From Mercurialis annua (Eukaryota > Streptophyta > Magnoliopsida > Malpighiales > Euphorbiaceae), in the NCBI RefSeq assembly GCF_937616625.2, contig NC_065572.1, positions 39,831,653 through 39,895,652 of the forward strand: a stretch of 64,000 bases of DNA. Reading direction: 5' to 3'. Each line of letters starts with the position of its first letter. Positions within the stretch are counted from its first letter, which is position 1. Under the pieces are notes generated by a model. The model was given only the letters and a program-made list of their open reading frames with translations. It was not told the DNA's origin and ran no database searches. The position numbers were made by a program, and so were the translations under genes. Positions 23,818-34,688 of the stretch are shown here, piece after piece.

Positions 23818-24285
23818 TGTTGGTGCAGCGGGACGTGAGGGTCCGAATCGTATATTTCAATTCAAAATTGGAATTCCAACAGTTCGGATCTAGAAATTGA
23901 TCATATCAATAACAAATGGATCGTCGTATCATCTAGTAATTAAAGCACGCATCTAGAAACCGTAAGAAGAATACCAATGTCGATTCTCCAACAATTGTTG
24001 TAGTCCCGATAGTACGGCGACCTAAAGCTCGTCCACACGAGTATGCGTCCGATTGGATCCTCGCCTTGAAGTAATCTGCAAGAGTTTCTCTTGCCGAGCA
24101 ACCCTAAGCTCAAACTCTCGCCTCGATTACGTCTTTGCTGGGATGTATGAAAAACTTTCTCCAATGGCATTTTCTACAATATGTAATAATTAAACAAGTA
24201 TAAATAAAACATATATATCATTGCAAATGACATTTTTTTATACAAGTATAAATACCAAATGGCCCTAGGGCACATACTACTAACA
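23818..24285 (-). repeat. Copia B 3' LTR, internally deleted
   Basis: Starts TGTTGGTGCAGCGGG and ends CATACTACTAACA, both true termini, but is only 468 bp against about 1.8-1.9 kb elsewhere in the family. The loss lies at about 24177 and removes the TATA region and minisatellite. Confidence 0.92.
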
Positions 24286-24300
24286 ATCTCCCACTTGCAC
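24286..24300 (-). promoter_or_regulatory. Copia B polypurine tract
   Basis: GTGCAAGTGGGAGAT on the minus strand abuts the 3' LTR, as in copies A and C. Confidence 0.85.
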
Positions 24301-24941
24301 TAGCGTCTTTCTATGTGGTTGGATTTCTGGTGAGACCGGGGTTCCTTTGCCTGGGCTATAACACCATTGTTGTCGCAGAAAAGAGGAACCGCCGACTCAA
24401 TGGTAGGAACCACACCAAGTTCAAAAACGAACTTCTTAATCCAAACAGCTTCCTTTGCAGCATCTGATGCCGCAATATACTCGGCTTCTGTTGTGGAATC
24501 CGCAGTGGTTTCTTGTTTGGAACTCTTCCAACTCACTACTCCTCCATTACATGTGAATACGAATCCGGATATAGACTTACGATGGTCTATATCTGATTGA
24601 AAATCAGAATCTGTAAAACCGTCTATTTGTAGATCACCTCCTCCATATGTTAAGATCATATCTTTAGTTCTTCTCAAGTACTTAAAGATATTCTTAACTG
24701 TCATCTAGTGTTCTAAACCTGGATTGGATTGATATCGGCTAGTCAAACTAACCGCATTGGCAATACCCGGCCTAGTACACAACATAGCATACATAAGACT
24801 ACCAATTGCCAAAGCATATGGTATCTTTGCCATTTCATCTCTTTCCTCAGATGTCTTTGGAGACATATCCTTTGAAAGGTGATTTCTATGCCTAACGGGA
24901 ATCAGTCCTCTCTTAAAATTTTCCATATTGAACTTCTTCAA
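24300..24941 (-). pseudogene. pol: Copia B RNase H region
   Basis: Two in-phase pieces separated by one TAG near 24702-24704 (a Trp codon in copy C). The first carries KKFNMENFKRGLIPVRHRNHLSKDMSP and MYAMLCTRPGIANAVSLTSRYQSNPG. The second has the RNase H core DGFTDSDFQSDIDHRKSISGF, TEAEYIAASDAAKEAVW and FCDNNGV, with acidic residues at DSD, E and D present. It ends just before the polypurine tract with no clear stop-side loss. Confidence 0.9.
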
Positions 24942-24950
24942 TATCTTTTC

Positions 24951-25775
24951 TTAGTAGAGCCTTTGGGAGAGACCTATTATTCTCTTAGATCTATCTCTAT
25001 AGAGTCTAATACCGAGAATGTAAGTTGCTTCTCTAAGGTCTTTCATGGAGAAAGTTTTCGATAACCAAAGCTTTACAGAGGTTAACATACCGACATCATT
25101 TCCTATTAGTAAAATATCATCTACGTACAAGACTAGGAACGTTATTGCGCTCCCACTAACCTTCTTATAAACACATGGTTCATCTTCGTTTTTGATAAAC
25201 TCGTAACTCTTTATGGCTTCATCAAAACAACGATTCCAACTTCTCGAATCTTGCTTCAATCCATATATGGATCGTTTAAGCTTACACACCTTAGAACCTT
25301 CTTCGGATTCAAAACCCTTAGGTTGTTCCATATAGATTTCCTCCTCAATATATCCATTAAGGAATGCGGTCTTGACATCCACTTGCCAAACCTCATAATC
25401 TAAATATGCAGCTATGGCAAGAAGAATCCGGATGGACTTAAGCATGGCTACAGGCGAGAAAGTCTCTTCATAATCGACTCCTTGCCTTTGGCGAAACCCT
25501 TTCGCAACAAGCCTAGCTTTAGAAGTCTCAATTTTTCCATCAGCACCAATTTTACGCTTGAAGATCCATTTGTTCCCTATTGGTATAATACCATCGGGTG
25601 GATCGACTAGCTCCCAAACTTGGTTACTGTACATGGAATCCATTTTGGATTTCATAGCTTCAAGCCAACTTGAAGAATCTATTTCACATATAGCTTCCTC
25701 ATAAGTAGAGTGATCAACAATTTGATCATTTTCTCCATGAATAAACAACTTTTGTATATCATGAAGAAAAACCAT
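24951..25775 (-). pseudogene. pol: Copia B reverse transcriptase
   Basis: 275 codons open. It starts in the linker (HDIQKLFIHGENDQIVD) and then shows the RT core: WELVDPPDGIIPIGNKWIFKRK, ARLVAKGFRQRQGVDYEETFSPVAMLKSIR, DVKTAFLNGYIEEEIYMEQPKGF and the catalytic YVDDILLIGND. All three catalytic Asp residues are visible. A TAA (about 24951-24953) breaks the frame before RNase H where copy C has TTA (Leu). The upstream linker (25776-26016) is the same polyprotein with at least one stop. Confidence 0.92.
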
Positions 25776-26016
25776 ATCTTTCTGGTTGATGAGATACTCT
25801 ACTTGATCTTCGAGGTGTTTCTGTAGATTTTACTAATTCTGGTTCACTATGGGTTTGATCAATCTCCATTGTATCATTTTGTTGGTCTTTAGACAACTCC
25901 TCATCTAATTCTATATTTCTTCCTTTGCCCCCTTCTTGAATAAATTGTTTTTCAAGAAAGACTGCATCCCGACTAACAACAATTGTTTGTTCGGATGGAA
26001 TATAGAAATAATATCC

Positions 26017-26577
26017 TTAACCATCTTTAGGATAACCAACGAATCTTCCCATGATTGATCTTGATTCCAACTTGTCGATTATCAATTTTTTGATATATGC
26101 CGAACATCCCCAAATCTTAATATGCTTAAGACTTGGTTCCTTACCATACCATATCGCATAAGGTATTCTCGGAGCGGATTTAGTTGGTACTCGATTTAGA
26201 ATATAATTTGCACTAAGAAGTGCATGACCCCGTAATGAAATGAGTAAATCAGTATAGCTCATCATTGATCGTACCATGTCTAACAATGTACGATTCCTCC
26301 GTTCCGATACACCATTCAACTGTGGTGTTCCTGGAGGAGTCAGTTGGGAAATAATACCGCATTCTTTTAAGAATGTACCAAATCCCGTACTCAAGTATTC
26401 ACCTCCTCGATCAGATCGAAGAATTTTAATACTTTTTCCAATTTGGTTTTCTACTTCATTTTTGAAGTCTTTAAATTTTTCAAAAGCTTCACTCTTGTTC
26501 TTCATAAGAACAACATACCCATACCGTGATAAATCATCGGTGAAGGTAATGAAGTATAAATAACCACCTCGTGCCAT
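26017..26577 (-). pseudogene. pol: Copia B integrase core
   Basis: Reads RGGYLYFITFTDDLSRYGYVVL, ILRSDRGGEYLS and NGVSERRNRTLLDMVRSMM, giving the D, D and E of the catalytic core. The tail YILNRVPTKSAPRIPYAIWYGKEPSLKHIKIWGCSAY is typical of plant copia integrase. It stops after YPKDG at 26017. Just upstream (about 26578-26600) a deletion of roughly 95 bp compared with copy C removes the segment joining the zinc finger to the core, so a working integrase is unlikely. Confidence 0.92.
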
Positions 26578-26598
26578 TTCTTTAAATGGACCACATGA

Positions 26599-27981
26599 CT
26601 AACAAGTTGAAATTGATGCGGAATCAAGATTACTCAAGATTCCCATCTTATCCAACTTGTTAAGTCGATCTTCCGCAATATGTCCTAATCGTAAGTGCCA
26701 AAGTTGTTTCGAGGTTTGATCACTGACGGTATTAATTTTTAAAACATTATTTGTATTGCGAACAACTTCATTTATGCAAGAAAGACCATTTTGTACATAA
26801 CCATAACCAACGATTTCATTATTATAGATAATTTTACAAACATCCTTTGTAAATAGGAAATCATATCCTAATCTTGTCATACAAGAAATAGACATGATAT
26901 TTCTATAAGCGTTTGGTAAGTACAAAACATTGTTCAAATACAAAACATGTTTATACAACAAAATAGAAGATGATCCTATAGCTTTAGCCGCAACGCTTGC
27001 GTTATTTCCAAGCTTCAAGATCACTTCGTCCTTGTCCAACTTCCTCTCATTTGCTAGATCCTGTAAGGATGAACAAATGTGAGAACTAGCTCCGGTATCT
27101 AATACCCAAGCTTTGGACGAGCTATCGTTTTTGGAATTGAAATAATAAGAAATTAACACACCCATACCGGGATTTTCATTCTTCTTGTTCTTGCCCTTGG
27201 ATTTCAAATACATGGGGCAATTTCGTTTCCAATGTCCCTCGCCTTCACAAAAGAAACACTTTCCTTTGTTCTCCGAGGTGCCCTTCTTTTTTGCAATGGC
27301 CTTTTGGGCCTTCAAAACATTCTTCTTAGTTTTCTTCTTCTTAGTCTTACTAGAAGAAGCAACCACAAGAGAAACTTCCTTTCCCTTAACATTATTCTTA
27401 TCAGCAGTTATCAACATATTTGATAACTTAGCAAGTGTACATTCTATCCGATTCATATAGTAATTCGTGATGAAACTACCATACGATTCCGGAAGGGATT
27501 GAAGGATCATATCCGTTTGGAGATTGAAGTCCATGATGAAGTCTAGACCCTCTAGCCGTTCGATACATCAAATCATCATGTTCACATGTTCTCTAACACC
27601 CTTTCCCTCAGAATGCTTCGCCCGAAATAATTGCTTAGATATCTCATATCTAGTAAAACGACTTGATCCACCATACAACTCTTGTAAGTGAAACAATATT
27701 TCGCGAGCTCCCGGATATTTCTCGTGTTGCTTTTGCAACTCGTTATTCATAGATGCCAACATATGGCACTTGGCTTGTTCGTCATCTAACTTCCACTTGC
27801 GCAATGCCTCATGTTCCTCGGGAGGTGCCTCAATCGGCAATGGTCCCGGAACATTTGTCTCAAGAACATATGCTATGTGTTCACTTGCAAGAACTATTTT
27901 GAGATTTCTTAACCAATCAACAAAGTTAGGACCTACTAAGCGATTATTGTCGAGAATGCTACTTAACGGATTCGATTTCAT
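26599..27981 (-). pseudogene. gag-pol: Copia B gag, zinc knuckle and protease, one in-frame TGA
   Basis: Start ATG at 27979-27981 (MKSNPLSSILDNNRLVGPNF), conserved with copy C (55379). The gag domain contains WLRNLKIVLASEHIAYVLE and YGGSSRFTRYEISKQLF. After HVNMMI a TGA (27565-27567) stands where copy C has CGA, a CpG transition. The same frame then continues from 27564 through a Lys-rich stretch (SSKTKKKKTKKN), a CCHC knuckle CFFCEGEGHWKRNC and the protease motif WVLDTGASSHIC. It goes on to the GAG-pre-integrase segment LWHLRLGHIAEDRLNKLDKMG, ending at a stop at 26599 caused by the deletion junction. Confidence 0.93.
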
Positions 27982-29308
27982 CTTATCTTATCAACCTATA
28001 GATAGCAAAGATCTCTAATTAGTATTATTGTCTTGTATATTTAAACCATGATGATTTGGTCTTTATCAAAATGGCCTCCCACTATCTTTTTCGAATCCTA
28101 CACTTCTAAAATAGGAAACGTAAATCTTTGTTGGAAAAGATTTCAAGCGGGTGATTGAATTCTTATAGTCATTGTTCTTTCCCTCAGGTACGCCTAATTT
28201 CCGTTATTGGGATCACAATGTACTAAAAGTGAACAACACTTGTTCATCATATCTCATATGAGGTTCAATCATTTCCAGCTCCTAATGTATTCACCCTCAG
28301 ATACCCATTGTCGTTATTGGGTTTCAGCATTAGTTAAGTTTAACCCATTGCATCAACTAAGATGTATCAATTTGAATAATACACGACTCAGGTACACCTA
28401 ATTGCCGTTATTGCCGTGTATTATATCGATACACCCGTAACATCTCATGTTTAACAATAAACTCAACAACAGCCTCTTGACGATATTATCTCACCCCTAT
28501 GTATCCATAGCCGACAAGATGATAACTCACAGCATGTTAGTTTATTGCTCCAATGGAGAGCCATTGATAAATCAATTTAATGATTAATCAATATAAACTT
28601 AATCTTTTAACTTTTAGGAAGATTTCTTAGGGTTTTCAGTTATTCCGATCTCACTAAACACACAACACATGTTAGCATGCATCTCATACATATTAAAGCT
28701 AAAATGAATCATGCAATCACACATGTATGATCATGGACTTCCTAGGTCTCATTCTTTATCCACAAAAGAATGAGCAAACTATTATTTGTTCCACATGTTT
28801 TGTTGATGACAATATAATGCACAAGCGAGTCATGCATTGTGTTAAATAATCACATTAGAAAAAATCCCAGGATAGATTGGAGGGTCACGAGCGAACCACT
28901 TAAGTACCAATCTCCTAGACAGAATTTAATCAAATGTGATTAATGTCACAATACCGTTTGCTCGTTTTTGCAAACAAGACCTAAGCCCTCGGAATTATAA
29001 ATTACATGCCAATTAATAATTCCTAAGTCCATGATTATTAATACATTCATTCAATCGTAAAGCTTTAATACTTGCTGATACGGTGGCTCCGATACCACTG
29101 TTGGTTCCCAGCCAATAGTGAGGTTGTGGACCAATATGGACTCGATCCTATCTCATAGGGTGACATCCATATGTACCTACCAAAGCACGCATCACATACG
29201 CTCTAGGGTGGAGAGCCTCACTTCATCACACGATCATGAGTGAGAGTTCCCTAGAATCGGATAATCGACACATCTCCATGTGTTGCATCTCCATGCACAT
29301 TATCCTTT
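27982..29308 (-). other. Copia B leader between PBS and gag
   Basis: About 1.3 kb without a gene on either strand. Colinear with 54322-55378 of copy C except for a 223-bp extra piece at 29099-29321. It contains repeated ATTGCCGTTATT-type stretches (about 28195-28415). It probably serves as RNA leader (packaging and dimerisation), which is inference from position. Confidence 0.75.
29087..29098 (-). promoter_or_regulatory. Internal second PBS-like site in copia B
   Basis: The complement of GTGGTATCAGAG with one mismatch (CTCCGATACCAC). It is followed by TGTTGG, the same bases that begin the LTR. Its downstream context (GGTGGC...AAAGCTTTAATACTTG) is the one that follows the true PBS in copy C. 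Confidence 0.8.
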
Positions 29309-29321
29309 GCTCTGATACCAC
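29309..29321 (-). promoter_or_regulatory. Copia B primer binding site adjoining 5' LTR
   Basis: GCTCTGATACCAC, minus-strand GTGGTATCAGAGC, directly abuts the 5' LTR; initiator Met-tRNA type. Confidence 0.9.
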
Positions 29322-29564
29322 TGTTGGTGCAGCGGGACGTGAGGGTCCGAATCGTATATTTCAATTCAAAAGTGGAATTCCAACAATTCGGATCTAGAAA
29401 TTGATCATATCAATAACAAATGGATCGTCGTATCATCTAGTAATTAAAGCACGCATCTAGAAATCGTACGAAGAATACCTATGTCGATTCTCCAACGATT
29501 CTTGTAGTCCCGATAGTACGGCGACCTAAAGCTCGTCCACACGAGTATGCGTCCGATTGAATCC

Positions 29565-31145
29565 TGATAGGAGTCTTTTACTCCTATCTTTAGTGTCGTT
29601 TCCGCATGCTTTATTAACGTTTTATCACGGTTTTATGGTATTTCGTATACCTTATTACGTGTTTTAGTATTTCAGGTACTTAGGAGCATTGCGGAAGCAT
29701 TTTGGTGGAAAAGTTGGAAAAGACGACAAAAGCGATGCCGAAGCTCATTTGCAAATCTGAAAAACTGACCCCTGGGCAGTAATTGACAAATATGGACTAG
29801 CTAGAAGGCTCAAATGAACTCGTGATCTTCATGAAAGTTAAAGTAGACGTCCTAATCTTTCCAACGGTTCAAGAATCGACTCAATCAGTCATTTCTACAC
29901 CGAGTTACGAAGGTTTGAAGATCGAGATCCGGAGCAGAAAATGGCAGCTCGAATCGGGCTCCTCATTTAGCCCAAGGAGCTCTATTCGAGCTTGGGCTTG
30001 CTGGAATGGGGAAATCTTATTTCAAGATGCAGCAAGGCTTTATTAATTTGCTATTTTGGGCCCAACACATGTGTAAATGAATGTTTGTCTTTTTCCTTCT
30101 TTTGTAAGTACTATATAAGGAGTCTTATCTCTATTTTAGGTATAGAGGATTTTCCTAGACTTTATTCTATGATTGTACTTTTAAATCCTCTCCCAATTTT
30201 AGAAATCCCTAAGTTTAGTCCTTTTCTTCTTCAATAGAATTTCCAGATTTTTATATTTCCTCCATTGTTGGAGCTTAATGCAAGTTTTATTTGCTTTATG
30301 AGAACAAGATCTTCATTGTTATTACAAGCTACTTATTGTGAATCTTCATTATCTTTATGGTTGTTTGTTCTACTTATTTAATCAAGGTAATTCTTCTTAC
30401 TTTAATGTTCTACTTTTCTTATTCCCTAATTGTTTGTGTTAATCTAAATATGAGTAGCTAAAACTCCCTTGTTAGGCGGTTAGTATGATAACTTAGGGGT
30501 TTGATTGATTGGTTGGTTCTTAGTGTTGTATGCTTATGTTTCTTCCCTATTACTCATTGCTTGATTAGGATTAGCTAACTTAATCAATGATTATAGTTTG
30601 ATTGATACACCGAGAGGTGGTTGATTAGATCGACTTTTAGGTTAGAAAACCTAGAATTGAGAGCACCACGAGAGTGGGCTTGAACCTAGGTGACCTTGGA
30701 GCGGATTGATTAATCGTTTGATAATGGTTTAGTTTGCCTTGTAACACGAGAGTGAGCTTGGTGTGATTGATTGATTAGATAGCGGTTTTGGCATTCCTTG
30801 AGGCTCGAGAGAGCGGGAATGACATTTTAGTCCTCGCTCGGTCCTTAGTAGCTTACACTTTGACCAATCATGATTGCATAACCTAGGTTGGATTACTAAC
30901 TCCTTGACTTTCCCCTTTTATTGAATTAGATTCTTGTTATTTAATTCTCCTTACTTCTTAATTCCAATTTCACGTTTAGTTTATTTCTAAAGTAGTAATC
31001 GGATACTTGAAACTTCAACTATTTGTGCTTCGCTAAACGAATTGAATCATAACTAAAATTCATTCTCATCAATTGCTCCTAATTCACTCCTTGTGGGTAC
31101 GATCTCGTATTTACCGAGTATTATGAGTTGGGTTTTTACTCAACA
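29565..31145 (+). mobile_element. Solo LTR nested in copia B 5' LTR
   Basis: 1,581 bp starting TGATAGGAGTC and ending TTTTACTCAACA, flanked by AATCC at 29560-29564 and 31146-31150. The empty site is seen in the 3' LTR of the same element at about 24048-24065 (GATTGGATCCTCGCC). It contains a TATA-like CTATATAAGG near 30110 and CTTGTGGGTACGATCTCGTA near its end. No coding domain, so it is a solo LTR of an unidentified, probably gypsy-type family. The strand is assigned from that TATA-like element. Confidence 0.92.
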
Positions 31146-31281
31146 AATCCTCGCCTTGAAGTAATCTGCAAGAGTTTCTTTTGCCGAGCAACCCTAAGCT
31201 CAAACTCTCGCCTCGACTACTTGAACTCCTTCAAATATGCTCTCTTAAGTGTGGTGTGTGTAGAATGAGCAAAGGCAACCT

Positions 31282-31291
31282 CTATTTATAG
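31282..31291 (-). promoter_or_regulatory. Probable LTR TATA box (copia B)
   Basis: CTATAAATAG on the minus strand, conserved at the same place in copies A and C. Confidence 0.65.
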
Positions 31292-31326
31292 GGTAGAGCT
31301 TTGCTTAAGAATGCAACAGCTCATAT

Positions 31327-31500
31327 GCTAGGTGTCACACACAAAGCAAAGGTGTTGCCACCATTCAACACCTCACATGCTAGGTGTCACACACCAAGCA
31401 TAGGTGTTTCCACCATCTGACACATCAGATGTTAGGTGTCACACATACAGCATAGGTGTTGCCACCTTCTGACACGTCAGATGCTAGGTGTCACACACAG
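31327..31500 (-). repeat. 52-bp minisatellite in copia B LTR
   Basis: The landmark GCTAGGTGTCACAC (third copy GTTAGG) recurs at 31327, 31379, 31431 and 31483, an exact 52-bp period. Each unit includes AGGTGTTGCCACC-like sequence. Copy number differs among LTRs of the family. Confidence 0.93.
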
Positions 31501-31505
31501 AGACA

Positions 31506-31620
31506 TACATGACATCATCACATGACATCATCACGTGACATCATCGTGACATCATCACATGGCATCATCGTGACATCATCACATGACATTATCGTGACAT
31601 CATCACATGACATCATCATA
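31506..31620. repeat. GATGTCAT-rich simple repeat in copia B LTR
   Basis: Runs of CATCATCACATGACAT and CATCGTGACATC units. The same block occurs at 53550-53656 and 60840-60920 in copy C. It is the source of the repetitive open frame seen here, which is not a gene. Confidence 0.88.
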
Positions 31621-32819
31621 TTAACTTGGATGAAATATATTAGGTGCCTACTAATTTATAACTCTTACAAATTAGTCCCTAATTGTATTTGTTTTTTCAT
31701 CTTAGATGATTTCCGAGATATGCTAATATCTATATGAAATCGATCTCTCGTAAACTCAATCGGTGGCACACCCTATTGTGTGTGACTAACTCGGTTCACA
31801 TATATATATGGCAACGAGAGTCATAAGAAATACCTTTCTTATATTAAATAATTAAATCCCATTAATTATTAATTCTCGTAGATCGTGAGTGATGTCTAGC
31901 AACATATCACGACCCCCAAATAGATATGAAAGTTTCGATGCATTCTTTATGAACCAATGTTCATAATTACCGTACACTCGAAATTCCCTTCATCTAAGAT
32001 TCCGATCTCGACTAGTGTCACGGTTAAGTAAAACACTGTTTGTCTTGATCATATGACCTCATCTCAGTTCTTATTCTTGATAAATATGACTTCCACTAGA
32101 AACAACTTTCTAAGTAAGTCATATACACCTGCGCAGGTTTTATCATCCATCAAGAACAATTTGAGATAGCATAGAATCTTTTCTCCATTCATCCGGAGTG
32201 ATAAATCCTCTATTGGTTAAACCCCTATCTCCATATACAACTAACTAGAGCCAACACATCCCGCGATCCTAGCTCATGAAAGATCTAGGGATAAGGAGTA
32301 TCAAACTCTAATCACCTATATACAAGATAGTGTCACCGCAAATCAAAGGACATATGTACAATTATGAAATAGATGACATTAAATTGACTTTGATGAAATA
32401 CCATGTATAAGTCATCTAGCGTCACTTGTTCGACTCACTCAAATCCTTTGAGTGTCCATATGTTTATTCTAATCCCCATCAAGTAGTATGAGACTCACTT
32501 CTTCCTATAATTAGTAACTCTTTACTAATCAGGAGAATAAACAGAGGTGACGATCATTCCGGGATAATGCGATGCCCTTATTCGTAGGACCCCATTGATC
32601 GTGAACGGTTATTTAGATCACTTGTATAATAGAATCTGTCACTCATATTCTCAACACCTTAAGAATAGATTCTATCACAATGTGATAAGGGCAATATGCA
32701 ATAATTAAACACTTAGTTGATGAGGCACTTAATTCAAATAAAACATATATATCATTTCCAATGGGATTTGTTTATACAAGCATAAATACAAAATGGCCCT
32801 AGGGCACATACTACTAACA

Positions 32820-34312
32820 CCTTGCACCACGACATTAGATGCACGAGCATCCCGAAGAGTCAAAGCAGACACTCAAGCCTGACCCTGTCCCGGCTGCGGT
32901 GCCTGAGCAGAACCGTAATAACCCAAACCTCTACCACCATTACCACGGCCACAAAAACCACGTCCTCCTGAACCACGGCCCCGCTGGCCACCAAATAAAG
33001 CGGCAGGTTGAGAATAACCTGCTGAAGGAGAAAAAGTAGTCCTCTATTGCTTAAAAGACGGCTGAGCAACACTAGCCGACGACACCTGCTGCCCAGATGC
33101 CGGACACTCCCTAGCAAAATGGTCCATTTGGCCACAAGCATAGCAACTACCCGGTGCTACCGTACAAACTCCAAAGTGCCTGCGCCTGCAGTTCTGACAA
33201 AACAGAACACTGGATGCTCCCCTTATACCACGCCCGGAACTACGGTTACCACCACTGTGACCAGAACTATGGGAATACGACTGATATCCCTTTTGATCAC
33301 CCCTTCTTAGTCTTGTACTAGGAAGACTTGGACTGATAGCTGCTGCTATCACTCTGCTGCCCACTACTTTGAACAACACTGCCCGCCTTCTTGGACTTTA
33401 GCATCTTCCCAAATTTCAGTAATGTAATCTCCATCCGACGAGCACTTTCCACTACAAAAGTAAAATCTTTGTGCGTCTCAGTCATAAGACTCACAAACTC
33501 AGCGCCTAAATGTTTCACGTACTTGCCGTTCACCCTCTGCTATTAAATCTGCAGCTCCGGGGCAAAGTGACTCACCTCAGTCGTATACTCATTTACCGAC
33601 CTGTCTCCTCTAATCAAAACCAGCATCTTGTTACGGTAACCCTCCATCACTGAAAAAGGCAAGTAGAAATCTCTGAATCGAGTCACAAACTCCGCCCAAG
33701 TAATAGTAGCCATATCAGCACAGATAGCCCTACAAAACCAATCATTTGCAGGACCCTTCAAGGACATCTCCACTAATATAACAGTCTGCCTCTCAGTAGC
33801 CTACAACCTCTGAGCATTCTGCTCAACATCCTCCAGAAAATCTAGGGCATCACTGTCGCCCGCAAACTCAGCCGGCTTCAGCCTCGCATAAGCCAACACC
33901 AAATCCTTGTCGGTAGTTCCGATACAACCACCTGCAGCACCACTAGCCTGTGGTACCTGCTGTTGCACAAGCTGTCCCAGCATAGCATACTGGTCCTGCA
34001 TAGCGACCTGACCCGCCTGCAGTTGCACCTGATTATTCTGGAGTGCAGCGATCCAGCCAGAAAAGTAGTAAAGTTGAACGGATCCATAGGAGCCTGTGGT
34101 ACACCTGGTGCCTGAACGCCTGCACCACCACGTCCCCTACCTCTGCCTCCAACAGCCTGACCTCTGCCAGCTCGTCCTCTGCTAGCCTGACCTCTACCAG
34201 CTTGAGCTCCGCCTGCGCGTCCTTTACCAGCCTGAACCACCGGTTAATGCTGATAAACCTTAATCGACATAGCGTCATCAGCCTCAGCATCAGCACGCCC
34301 ACGAGTATTCAT
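32820..34312 (-). pseudogene. gag: Gag of reversed Tekay-type element, several lesions
   Basis: Start ATG at 34310-34312 (MNTRGRADAEADDAMSI), homologous to 6068. A TAA follows after only 22 codons, where the Tekay copy has GAA. Further pieces shift frame: the Arg/Gly-rich region (34240-34090), capsid pieces LKPAEFAGDSDALDFLEDVEQNA (about 33880) and FRDFYLPFSVMEGYRNKMLVL (about 33620), and a CCHC knuckle CYACGQMDHFAREC (about 33155-33110). It ends at the copia B insertion site. No functional product. Confidence 0.9.
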
Positions 34313-34672
34313 TCCTAAGAATGAAACAACAATCTTTAACATAGCCACAAGGCAAAACCCAAAGTATAACTTAAATAAAGAATAAAGATAACAATTCGCC
34401 CAAAGTATATCTCAATTCAGCAGAAAACTAACATTCCATTTTTAAGTATAAGCGTGTTAAACATACCAAGGTAAAACATCAGAAACAAATAAGACCGACG
34501 CAAAACACTCCTAAAGGATAAGATAAAAGGTTTGAAAAGAAACGATGACGTTTCAAAAGACAAAACTTGAATCCTAATTAAGCAGTAGATCCTATGACAC
34601 AACAACACTTAACATGCCTTAAAGCAGTAAACACTTAACATGCAAATTTTTTGGCCTAAGTTCGAAAATAAA

Positions 34673-34688
34673 GCTCTGATACCAACTT
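34673..34688 (-). promoter_or_regulatory. PBS of reversed Tekay-type element
   Basis: AAGCTCTGATACCAAC on the plus strand is the complement of GTTGGTATCAGAGCTT and abuts the 5' LTR, as at 5715-5729. Confidence 0.9.

Larger units (their letters stand above)
23818..32819 (-). mobile_element. Copia element, copy B: full-length layout, minus strand
   Basis: It has a 5' LTR at 29322-32819 (with a nested solo LTR), PBS, gag-protease-integrase-RT-RNase H (27981 down to 24300), polypurine tract, and a shortened 3' LTR (23818-24285). It is inserted into the second Tekay-type element. The flanks are CCTTT (23813-23817) and CCTTG (32820-32824), a TSD with one mismatch, and the interrupted coding sequence becomes colinear when the insert is removed. 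The frame is nearly open except for a few stops and a ~95-bp deletion, the best-preserved copia copy here. Confidence 0.94.
29322..32819 (-). repeat. Copia B 5' LTR, interrupted by a solo LTR
   Basis: Begins TGTTGGTGCAGCGGG next to the PBS and ends CATACTACTAACA. Without the 1,586-bp insertion plus TSD it is about 1.9 kb. It holds the TATA-like CTATAAATAG (31282-31291, minus), four copies of a 52-bp minisatellite and a GATGTCAT-rich stretch. Confidence 0.93.

Noticed and set aside
29822..30237. Open frames inside the solo LTR at 29565-31145
   Set aside because: Short, no recognisable domain, and inside a well-delimited LTR with TSD.
31522..31737. Open frame rich in SSHDIIVT repeats
   Set aside because: Product of the GATGTCAT simple repeat in the copia LTR.
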